Below, one piece after another: positions 1 to 5,646 of a DNA stretch of 10,306 bases (position 1 is its first letter; the number at the start of each line of letters is the position of its first letter). Both the position numbers and the translations under genes were made by a program. The notes beneath the pieces were generated by a model, which saw only the letters and a list, made by a program, of their open reading frames with translations, was not told the origin of the DNA and did no database searches. This DNA is from Xanthobacteraceae bacterium. GTDB taxonomy: Bacteria; Pseudomonadota; Alphaproteobacteria; Rhizobiales; Xanthobacteraceae. The DNA is taken from positions 1 to 10,306 of the forward strand of contig JASHVC010000042.1 in assembly GCA_030039655.1 (NCBI GenBank), read 5' to 3'.

Positions 1-2
1 CG

Positions 3-1820
3 GCGCAGGGCACCGACAAGGTCAACGCCATCATCAATGCGCACCTCGCGACCGGCCGCATCGGCCGTCCTGGCATGGGGCCGTTTTCGTTGACCGGCCA
101 GCCCAATGCCATGGGCGGCCGCGAGGTTGGCGGACTTGCCAATCAGCTTGCCGCCCACATGGGCTTCTCGCCTGACGAGCAGGATCGGGTGCGCCGCTTT
201 TGGAATGCGCCGCGCATGGCGACCCACGAGGGACTCAAAGCCGTTGATTTGTTTGAAGCCATCGAGCGCGGGAAGATCAAAGCGCTGTGGGTCATGGCAA
301 CCAATCCGGTCGTGTCTTTGCCGCGCGCGGGAGCGATGCGGGCCGCGCTGAAGAAGCTCGAACTGTTTGTCGTATCCGAGAACGTGCTCAGCAACGACAC
401 CATCGAAGCCGGTGCGCAGGTGCTGCTGCCGGCGGCGTCGTGGGGCGAAAAGGACGGCACCGTGACAAATTCGGAGCGGCGCATCTCGCGCCAGCGCGCG
501 TTCCTTCCTCTGCCGGCCGAGGCACGGCCTGATTGGTGGATCGTCAGCGAAGTGGCGCGGCGCTTGGGCTTCGCAGCGGCGTTCGACTATGGCGGACCCG
601 CCGATGTGTTTCGCGAGCACGCCGCACTGTCGGCATTCGAGAATAACGGCGAGCGCGATTTCGATATCGGCGCGCTCTCGTCGCTGGCGGACACCGCGTA
701 CGACGCACTCGATCCGGTCATGTGGCCAGCGCGCGCCGGCCAGCCGCGTGGCGAACGGCGCTTCTTTGCTGCCGGTGAATTTTTTACGCCCGACCATCGC
801 GCCCGCTTCATCGCGCCCGAGCGACCGCGCCCGCGCGGCACCACCAACGAAGCCTATCCGCTGCGGCTGAACACCGGGCGTTTGCGCGATCAATGGCACA
901 CGATGACGCGGACCGGAACGAGTCCGCGCCTGGGTGCCCATTCGCCCGAACCGTTTGTCGAGATTCATCCAGCCGACGCGAAAGCGGGGAAGCTCACCGA
1001 CGGCGGTTTTGCCAAAGTCACGACGCCGTTCGGCAGCGCCATTCTGAAAGTCGCCGTCACCGCCGGCCAGCAGCGGGGCTCGATCTTCGCGCCGATCCAC
1101 TGGAGCGATACAACGGCAGCATATGCCCGTATTGGCGAACTGGTCGCGGCGGCGAACGACCCGCATTCGGGCCAACCTGAACTGAAGGCCACATCGGCGC
1201 GTGTCGAGCCGGTGGAGTTCGCCTATCGGGGTTTTGCGCTGACGCGACGTTCAATCGCGTTGCCAGCCGGCACGTGGTTTGCGCGCGTCGCAGTCGCCAA
1301 CGGCGAAGGACTTTTATTCGCCACGAACGAGCCGCCTGATTTCTGGCAAGGGTTTGCCGCCGTGCTCGCAACCGGAGAGCACGAGGTCGCCGAATATGTC
1401 GATCCACCACGCGGGCTCGTCCGCATCGCTACATTCCGCTCCGGGCAACTCGACGCCGGCATTTTCGTCGGGCCAGCTAAAGCGCCGCCGCAATGGGACG
1501 CCGTGCGTTCGATGTTCGAGGCCGGCGTAGTGAGTGAGCGCGACCGCCGCGTTCTGCTCTCTGGACGCAGCAGCGACGGACTCGCCGAGACCGGACCGGT
1601 GATCTGCGCCTGTTACAGCGTCGGCCTTGCGGCCATCCGCAAAGCGATTGCGACGGGAGAGGCCGCAAATGTCGCTGACATTGGCCGCACGTTGCGCGCC
1701 GGGACCAATTGCGGCTCCTGCATCGCCGAGCTGCGCGCGATCATCGAGGAAATGGCAAAGACCACGGACACGAACGTGGGCGCTGGCGCTAAACAGTCTG
1801 CCGCACCGGTGTCGGCGTAA
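3..1820 (+). CDS. nasA: Assimilatory nitrate reductase catalytic subunit, C-terminal part (5' truncated by window edge)
   Basis: This is the C-terminal 605 residues of a molybdopterin (bis-MGD) nitrate reductase that reduces nitrate to nitrite in the cytoplasm for nitrogen assimilation. The frame is open from base 3, so the gene begins upstream; the ATG at 75 is internal. Visible residues 1-55 carry the NasA-type stretch around GPFSLTGQPNAMGGREVGG. A molydopterin dinucleotide-binding domain starts near residue 285 (YPLRLNTGRLRDQWHTMTRT). After a linker domain (about 390-525), the last 75 residues form a BFD-like [2Fe-2S] module with C535-x-C537 and C570-x2-C573. In the family this module lies on the electron path into the enzyme. 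The N-terminal [4Fe-4S] motif is outside the window. The 3' end overlaps the convergent MFS gene by 32 bp. Periplasmic NapA and formate dehydrogenases are less likely, because they lack the terminal BFD module. Confidence 0.93.
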   Translation, partial: AQGTDKVNAIINAHLATGRIGRPGMGPFSLTGQPNAMGGREVGGLANQLAAHMGFSPDEQDRVRRFWNAPRMATHEGLKAVDLFEAIERGKIKALWVMATNPVVSLPRAGAMRAALKKLELFVVSENVLSNDTIEAGAQVLLPAASWGEKDGTVTNSERRISRQRAFLPLPAEARPDWWIVSEVARRLGFAAAFDYGGPADVFREHAALSAFENNGERDFDIGALSSLADTAYDALDPVMWPARAGQPRGERRFFAAGEFFTPDHRARFIAPERPRPRGTTNEAYPLRLNTGRLRDQWHTMTRTGTSPRLGAHSPEPFVEIHPADAKAGKLTDGGFAKVTTPFGSAILKVAVTAGQQRGSIFAPIHWSDTTAAYARIGELVAAANDPHSGQPELKATSARVEPVEFAYRGFALTRRSIALPAGTWFARVAVANGEGLLFATNEPPDFWQGFAAVLATGEHEVAEYVDPPRGLVRIATFRSGQLDAGIFVGPAKAPPQWDAVRSMFEAGVVSERDRRVLLSGRSSDGLAETGPVICACYSVGLAAIRKAIATGEAANVADIGRTLRAGTNCGSCIAELRAIIEEMAKTTDTNVGAGAKQSAAPVSA

Positions 1821-3033
1821 AGAACACAAACAAGTTGGCGACGACGATCGTGCCCGCCAGGAAATAGAACACTGCGTTCAATCCGTAATGGTCGGCCAGA
1901 ATGCCGCCGCTGATCGGACCGAGCGCGGCGCCAAGGGCTTGGCTACCGAACATGATGCCGATGCTGGTGCCGCCGCGATTTGCCGGCGTCGCATCAAGCA
2001 GCCACGCTTGCAACACCGAGCGCACCGAAAACAGAAAGAAGCCGAGAAACGCCACCAGAATCACAAAGGTGCTGGATTGGCCGGCGAATGCCATCGCGAG
2101 CAGCACCACCATGGTCATCGCCATGCTGCTGACGATGATGCGCTGGCGGCCCATTCGGTCGGAAAAATATCCGGCAACCGGCGTCATAGCGAAACCGGCG
2201 GCCTGCAAGGCAAACATGCCGGCACCGACCCATTTGGGCGAGTAGCCCATTTCCCGCGCCAGGTAGAGCGGCAGGAATGTCAGCAGCGCGCTCTGCGTCG
2301 TGGAGCGGAACGCCGAGCCGGCGGAAATCATGACCAGCGTTCGGTTCTTCAACAACTCGCGTAAATCCTTCAGCCGCGATGCCCATCCGGTCGCGCCGTC
2401 CTTGCCGCCGCGCGCCGTGTCGGCGCCGAGATCGAGCCCGCCGATCAACATCAGAATGGCGCCCGCCATCAGCACGCCAGGAACGATGTTGATGATCACC
2501 ACGTTGCGCCAACTCATGCTTGTGAGCAGAAAACCGGCCGCAAGCGGCGCCAGCGCATCGCCGATGTTGCCGCCCATGCCGTGAATCGAAACCACGAAGC
2601 CCTTGCGTTGCGGGAACGCGCGCGCCAGCAGCGGGATCGCAGTCGGGTGCCAGAAATTGTTGCCGATGCCGACGAGGCCCGCGCAACCGAGCAGCGTCCA
2701 GTAAGAGTGGGTGAAACCCATCAGCAGGTAGGGCGCACCGACCCAGCACAGCGCCAACGCCATAAGCAGCCCTTTGCGCGGCACCGCATCCGCGACCATG
2801 CCGCCCGGAATGTTGGAGAGCGATCCGCAGACAAACTGGCAGGTGAGGATCGAACCGATCTGTTCGTAGCTCAGGCCCAGTTCGTTGCCGATGAGCGGCA
2901 GCAACAGATAGAACGTCGCCGGATACCAATGGGTCAGCATGTGGCCGAGCGAGATCAGCCAGACGTCGGCGAACGAACGCGTAGCAACGGCGGCAGACGC
3001 GGGGACCGGCGCAGAAATTTCGACCGTGCTCAT
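1789..3033 (-). CDS. MFS transporter (fosmidomycin-resistance-like branch), substrate unknown
   Basis: A 414-residue inner-membrane protein with about 12 hydrophobic segments split by a charged cytoplasmic loop at about residues 200-232, the usual major facilitator layout. Motif A appears after TM2 (GGMVADAVPRKG, about 77-88), and a second copy opens the C-terminal half (GYFSDRMGRQ, 288-297). The N-terminal GHMLTHWYPATFYLLLP resembles the Fsr-like efflux branch, but I cannot name a substrate. Nitrate-porter (NNP/NarK) signatures are not apparent, so proximity to nasA does not make it a nitrate transporter. The ATG at 3033 is preferred. The frame can be extended to a TTG at 3063, but that adds a polar, arginine-rich decapeptide. 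Neither start has a strong ribosome-binding site. A candidate promoter lies at 3099-3128. The stop codon lies inside the 3' end of nasA on the opposite strand. Confidence 0.88.
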   Translation of the reverse strand: MSTVEISAPVPASAAVATRSFADVWLISLGHMLTHWYPATFYLLLPLIGNELGLSYEQIGSILTCQFVCGSLSNIPGGMVADAVPRKGLLMALALCWVGAPYLLMGFTHSYWTLLGCAGLVGIGNNFWHPTAIPLLARAFPQRKGFVVSIHGMGGNIGDALAPLAAGFLLTSMSWRNVVIINIVPGVLMAGAILMLIGGLDLGADTARGGKDGATGWASRLKDLRELLKNRTLVMISAGSAFRSTTQSALLTFLPLYLAREMGYSPKWVGAGMFALQAAGFAMTPVAGYFSDRMGRQRIIVSSMAMTMVVLLAMAFAGQSSTFVILVAFLGFFLFSVRSVLQAWLLDATPANRGGTSIGIMFGSQALGAALGPISGGILADHYGLNAVFYFLAGTIVVANLFVFFTPTPVRQTV

Positions 3034-3098
3034 GCGGGAGTGTCGTTCCGCCCGAAAGGGCAAGCCGCAGAGCCGCCCGGTTTGGTTTGATTGCCGTG

Positions 3099-3128
3099 GA
3101 ACTAGGCAGCGTGGAATTTGCTGTCAAG
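3099..3128 (-). promoter_or_regulatory. Candidate housekeeping promoter of the MFS gene
   Basis: Read on the minus strand, CTTGAC (3123-3128; TTGACA at 3122-3127) is a perfect -35 element for alphaproteobacterial housekeeping sigma. A TAGTTC hexamer lies 17 bp from TTGACA at 3099-3104, a weak -10 matching only part of TATAAT. Transcription would start near 3092, giving a leader of about 60 nt before the ATG at 3033. The -35 and spacing are good and the -10 is poor. Confidence 0.45.
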
Positions 3129-3241
3129 GCATTTTGCCCCGGCTAGGCTTACGACATGCAATTTCAGCGGCCGTCACACACGCAAGCGCATGGCGACCGC
3201 GCGCCTTCGCAGGACAATGAAGTTAACAGTCGCGCCGCACG

Positions 3242-3658
3242 TCAGCGCTCGCCTGCCTCCGTAAAGAATTTTTCACCATAGGCGAAGCGGTTCGGCTTGA
3301 GAAAAAAGCCCAGCAGGATAGCGCCGTTCGGCGCAACGGCCTCATGCTGATTGCCGGCCGGCCGCCAGACGAACTGGCCTGGTCCGCACTTGCCCTCGTG
3401 ATCTTCGAGCGATCCTTCGATCACATAAGTCTGTTCGAGCGCGGTGTGCTCATGCAGCGGCACCACAGCCCCAGGATCGAGCTTGAACAGCGCAGTGGTG
3501 ACGCCGTTGCCGTCTGTGTACAGGACCTTGATCGCAATGCCGGGAAACTTGGTTTTCTCCCACGGCATGTTTGGCGCATCAACGTAATGCGCCGCCCGTT
3601 CCGGCGGATTTTCCGACTTGATGTCGGCGTGCACGACTTTGCGGGCTGGCGCGGCCAT
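3242..3658 (-). CDS. Small single-domain cupin protein
   Basis: A 138-residue cytosolic protein with one cupin beta-barrel. Cupin motif 1, G(X)5HXH(X)3E(X)6G, is matched exactly from G63 with H69, H71 and E75 as likely metal ligands. Motif 2 (GQFVWRPAGNQH, about 94-105) supplies H105. The four ligands are therefore intact, so a metal-binding fold is expected. Small cupins of this type include metal-dependent dioxygenases, isomerases, ChrR-like sensor domains and sugar-binding proteins, and the sequence does not decide between them. The ATG at 3658 is well supported by AAGGAG at 3666-3671 with 7-nt spacing. The gene lies between rpmB and the MFS gene on the same strand, but gaps of 124 and 208 bp argue against a tight operon. 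No signal peptide is seen. Confidence 0.85.
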   Translation of the reverse strand: MAAPARKVVHADIKSENPPERAAHYVDAPNMPWEKTKFPGIAIKVLYTDGNGVTTALFKLDPGAVVPLHEHTALEQTYVIEGSLEDHEGKCGPGQFVWRPAGNQHEAVAPNGAILLGFFLKPNRFAYGEKFFTEAGER

Positions 3659-3665
3659 GGGTGTT

Positions 3666-3671
3666 CTCCTT
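3666..3671 (-). promoter_or_regulatory. Ribosome-binding site of the cupin gene
   Basis: AAGGAG on the minus strand, 7 nt before the ATG at 3658. It is near-consensus and fixes the start. Confidence 0.8.
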
Positions 3672-3782
3672 GGGCTGACAGCGATGCTTCAGTAAGCATA
3701 GGCTCCGCGAGGAACGGCCGCTAGCGGTCACGAGAAAGTTCGAACGAAGCGCGAAGCCCGCTGTGAAACAAAATATTGGGGC

Positions 3783-4070
3783 TTACGCCGCCGCGCGCTT
3801 CTTCGCCACTTGGCGCTTGAGTTCGAGCGCGCGCGTCGACAACTCAGTGTCCTTGGCCTTCATCAGAAAAGCATCGAGACCGCCACGATGATCGACGGTC
3901 TTCAGCGCATTGGCCGAAATTCGCAGCCGGACCGACTTGCCAAGCGCTTCGGATATCAAGGTGACATTGAGCAGGTTGGGCAGAAACCGCCGCTTAGTCT
4001 TGCGGTTGGAGTGGCTCACCCGGTGGCCGATTTGGCGGGTCTTTCCGGTCAGTTCGCAACGCCACGGCAT
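3783..4070 (-). CDS. rpmB: 50S ribosomal protein L28
   Basis: A 95-residue basic protein of the large ribosomal subunit. It carries the family signature: [10 protein letters not shown] at the N-terminus, [19 protein letters not shown] at about 15-33, and the [21 protein letters not shown] block typical of alphaproteobacterial L28. The C-terminal 25 residues are lysine/arginine/alanine rich. The length is normal. The reading frame extends upstream to 4115, but the ATG at 4070 is the true start: it gives the conserved N-terminus and has AAGGA 8 nt upstream (4079-4083). Only one cysteine (C5) is present, so this is not the zinc-ribbon form of L28. It is transcribed alone from the promoter at 4140-4169, divergently from the DUF3108 gene. 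I see no convincing intrinsic terminator in the 124 bp downstream. Confidence 0.96.
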   Translation of the reverse strand: MPWRCELTGKTRQIGHRVSHSNRKTKRRFLPNLLNVTLISEALGKSVRLRISANALKTVDHRGGLDAFLMKAKDTELSTRALELKRQVAKKRAAA

Positions 4071-4139
4071 GGCTGAAATCCTTAAAGTTTCCGCGTCCCG
4101 CGGCGACCGCGCCATTGGGGTAGGGGAATTTCGCCAAGG

Positions 4140-4169
4140 CTATAATGTGGTGCGCCGGTCAGCGTCAAG
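4140..4169 (-). promoter_or_regulatory. Promoter of rpmB
   Basis: On the minus strand CTTGAC (4164-4169) is followed after 17-18 bp by ATTATAG (4140-4146). This closely matches the alphaproteobacterial housekeeping pattern CTTGAC-N17-CTATAT, with TATA conserved. Predicted start is near 4132, about 60 nt before the rpmB ATG. Position, orientation and strength suit a ribosomal protein gene. Confidence 0.65.
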
Positions 4170-4332
4170 CGCATGACACACATGGCCATAGCCGGCGAAC
4201 GGACCGCCCGAACGAGAAATCCACAGAAAGGACTTATTCGGCGCAAAGACAGGGCCATAGGTTACCGGCCGGGCGGCCCCTGATATACATGGCCGCCGTG
4301 GCGACCCGCCGGGAAAAAGTGGCGAGAGTATT

Positions 4333-5271
4333 GTGTCTCGAAAATCCGCGGGGCTTCAGAGGATTAAGGACAAAGTCACGCTCGTGTTTGCACGACCCCG
4401 TTGGTTTTCAAGCCACGTGAGAGCCGGCGCACGCAACGCGCCGGTTTGCGTCATGGCGACCGTCGCGGTCGCGGCAGTCTTGGCGATCGACGCAAGACAC
4501 ACAGCCACCGCCCAGGGGCGACTCGACGCCGAATACAATGCAACTATCGCCGGCATTCCGATCGGTCACGGAAGTTGGGTCGTCGAAATCTTCGACAATT
4601 CCTTCACGGCCGCGGCCAGCGGAACGACCGAGGGCCTGATGAAATTCTTCACCGGCGCGCGCGGCATTGGTGGCTCGCGTGGAACCATGACGGCCGGACA
4701 GCTGATGCCAACAAACTATGTGGCGACAATCATCGATGATCGCCACGTCGACGACGTCCATATCTCGCTCGCAGCCGGCAACGTGACCGATTACACGGCG
4801 GAGCCGCCGCTCTTGCCACTGCCTGAACGCATCCCCGTGACGGATGCCGACCGGCGCGGTGTCGTCGACCCGATGACGTCGGCGCTGACCCGCGTCGCCG
4901 GCAGTGGCGACCCGGTCAACCCAGAGGCCTGCCAACGCAAGGTTCCGGTTTTCGACGGCCGCGTCCGCTACGATCTGAGCAGCCAATTCAAGCGCATGGA
5001 GGCGGTGAAGGCGGAGAAGGGCTATGAGGGTCCGGCCGTCGCCTGCGCGCTCTACTTCACCCCGATTTCCGGCTATGTGCCTGATCGGGCCGCGATCAAA
5101 TATCTGGTCGAACTACGCGACGCCGAAGTCTGGCTAGCGCCCATCGCCGGCACCCGCGTGCTGGTGCCTTTTTATTTCTCCATGCCGACGCCGCTCGGGC
5201 TCGCGGTGTTGAAGGCAAAGGAATTCGTCACGTCAGCGCAGCCGGCGCACGCAATCGCGAAGACGCAGTGA
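4333..5271 (+). CDS. Exported DUF3108-family protein
   Basis: A 312-residue protein that I place in the DUF3108 family (function unknown, usually periplasmic or envelope-associated). A basic N-terminal region is followed by a hydrophobic segment at about residues 37-52 and an ATA-Q signal-peptidase-like site near residue 60. The mature part starts with the family-typical YNATIAGIPIGHGSW. Later comes the PVFDGRVRYDL block at 205-215, flanked by C200 and C238, which could form a disulphide. The GTG at 4333 gives an unusually long 36-residue stretch before the hydrophobic core. Internal in-frame GTG 4417 or ATG 4453 would give more conventional signal peptides, but no start has a clear ribosome-binding site. 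The gene is divergent from rpmB. The start is uncertain, the family call fairly sure, and the biochemical role unknown. Confidence 0.8.
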   Translation: MSRKSAGLQRIKDKVTLVFARPRWFSSHVRAGARNAPVCVMATVAVAAVLAIDARHTATAQGRLDAEYNATIAGIPIGHGSWVVEIFDNSFTAAASGTTEGLMKFFTGARGIGGSRGTMTAGQLMPTNYVATIIDDRHVDDVHISLAAGNVTDYTAEPPLLPLPERIPVTDADRRGVVDPMTSALTRVAGSGDPVNPEACQRKVPVFDGRVRYDLSSQFKRMEAVKAEKGYEGPAVACALYFTPISGYVPDRAAIKYLVELRDAEVWLAPIAGTRVLVPFYFSMPTPLGLAVLKAKEFVTSAQPAHAIAKTQ

Positions 5272-5330
5272 TCCAGATCAGCGTTTGCACAATCTCGACC
5301 TCCCCCGATATTCACAGGAGGGGCCCTCTT

Positions 5331-5507
5331 GACTCCCGGCGGAATCGTGATCGCAGCGCGCGATAATCGTTGCGACTCGAAATTGACGAGCAGAATCGCC
5401 TCAAACACCCGATCTGGTATTATGCTGGTTCGATGCTTCCACATCTGGCGTGAACAAAGTTGCACTCAAAAAGAGTCGCCGATTCGGCCGCGATTCGTTC
5501 CAGACTC
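5331..5507. promoter_or_regulatory. Cluster of eight GANTC (CcrM-type methylation) sites
   Basis: GACTC 5331, GAATC 5342, GACTC 5374, GAATC 5393, GAGTC 5473, GATTC 5481, GATTC 5492 and GACTC 5503: eight sites in 177 bp. By eye, the other roughly 10 kb hold about 14. GANTC is the target of the cell-cycle methyltransferase CcrM in alphaproteobacteria, where clustered sites are associated with regulatory regions sensitive to methylation state. Three successive intervals (5331-5342, 5481-5492, 5492-5503) are exactly 11 bp. Confidence 0.6.
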
Positions 5508-5513
5508 GTTCCA
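5481..5513 (+). repeat. Three 11-bp iteron-like units, each starting with GANTC
   Basis: The units are GATTCGGCCGC (5481-5491), GATTCGTTCCA (5492-5502) and GACTCGTTCCA (5503-5513). The last two are 10/11 identical and directly adjacent; the first shares only GATTCG. The 11-bp period places the sites on one face of the helix. Confidence 0.6.
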
Positions 5514-5555
5514 CATGTTGCGCACAGGCTCTCCAGCTACTCGATGTGGTACACA

Positions 5556-5585
5556 AACAATCCACAGCCTAACAATCCCCAGCCC
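5556..5585 (+). repeat. Tandem 15-bp repeat, two copies
   Basis: AACAATCCACAGCCT (5556-5570) is followed immediately by AACAATCCCCAGCCC (5571-5585), matching at 13 of 15 positions. The copies contain TCCACA and TCCCCA, which resemble the 3' half of DnaA-box-like sequences. A short frame from the ATG at 5544 would read this as NNPQP twice, but that frame has no ribosome-binding site and runs into the helicase start. Confidence 0.6.
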
Positions 5586-5591
5586 CAACCT

Positions 5592-5613
5592 CTTCCCGTG
5601 ACGATACGGGAAG
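5592..5613 (+). other. Hairpin in the helicase leader
   Basis: CTTCCCGT (5592-5599) and ACGGGAAG (5606-5613) form a perfect 8-bp stem with a 6-nt loop (GACGAT). It ends 33 nt before the helicase ATG. No T-run follows, so it is not an intrinsic terminator. It is followed by a G-rich stretch (5619-5640) with weak further pairing (GGCA/TGCC). There is no normal ribosome-binding site just before the ATG, so a structured leader affecting translation is possible. Confidence 0.5.
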
Positions 5614-5646
5614 GCAATAAAGGGCGGGCACCCTGCCGGGCTTTCA

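Larger units (their letters stand above)
5272..5646. other. 375-bp non-coding gap with GANTC cluster and short repeats
   Basis: No convincing gene lies here; the open frames starting at 5329 and 5460 lack ribosome-binding sites and recognisable content. The region instead holds eight GANTC sites (5331, 5342, 5374, 5393, 5473, 5481, 5492, 5503), three 11-bp units at 5481-5513, a tandem 15-bp repeat at 5556-5585, and an 8-bp-stem hairpin at 5592-5613. It also holds a possible extended -10 element TGGTATTAT at 5415-5423 without a good -35, and several NCACA motifs on the plus strand. It reads as a regulatory or leader region for the helicase operon, or possibly a DNA-protein assembly site. Confidence 0.6.

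Noticed and set aside
1314..1829. 171-codon open frame antisense to nasA
   Set aside because: It lies opposite the well-supported nasA frame that carries the BFD cysteine motifs, and shows no family features.
1789..3033. MFS gene as a nitrate/nitrite porter because it adjoins nasA
   Set aside because: It is on the opposite strand, convergent, and lacks nitrate-porter signatures; its N-terminus resembles Fsr-like efflux proteins.
1994..3127. 377-codon open frame on the minus strand overlapping the MFS gene
   Set aside because: It is Arg/His/Ala-rich and lacks membrane segments. The overlapping frame has clear MFS motifs and membrane topology.
3721..3782. Terminator downstream of rpmB
   Set aside because: GAAGCGCGAAGC-type pairing near 3745-3760 is short and no T-run follows in the rpmB direction.
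4141..4146. TATAAT on the plus strand, as a -10 for the DUF3108 gene
   Set aside because: No -35 lies at the right distance on that strand. The same bases read on the minus strand (ATTATA) pair with CTTGAC to make the rpmB promoter.
4259..4289. TGATATACA as a -10 of a promoter for the DUF3108 gene
   Set aside because: The hexamer 17 bp upstream (GTTACC) matches the -35 consensus at only three positions, too weak to annotate.
5296..5325. CCTCC/GGAGG pairing as a terminator after the DUF3108 gene
   Set aside because: The stem is only 5 bp with a long loop and no T-run.
5329..5601. 90-codon open frame in the gap before the helicase
   Set aside because: It has a TTG start, no ribosome-binding site, mixed composition and no recognisable motif. 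The region is better explained by repeats and methylation sites.
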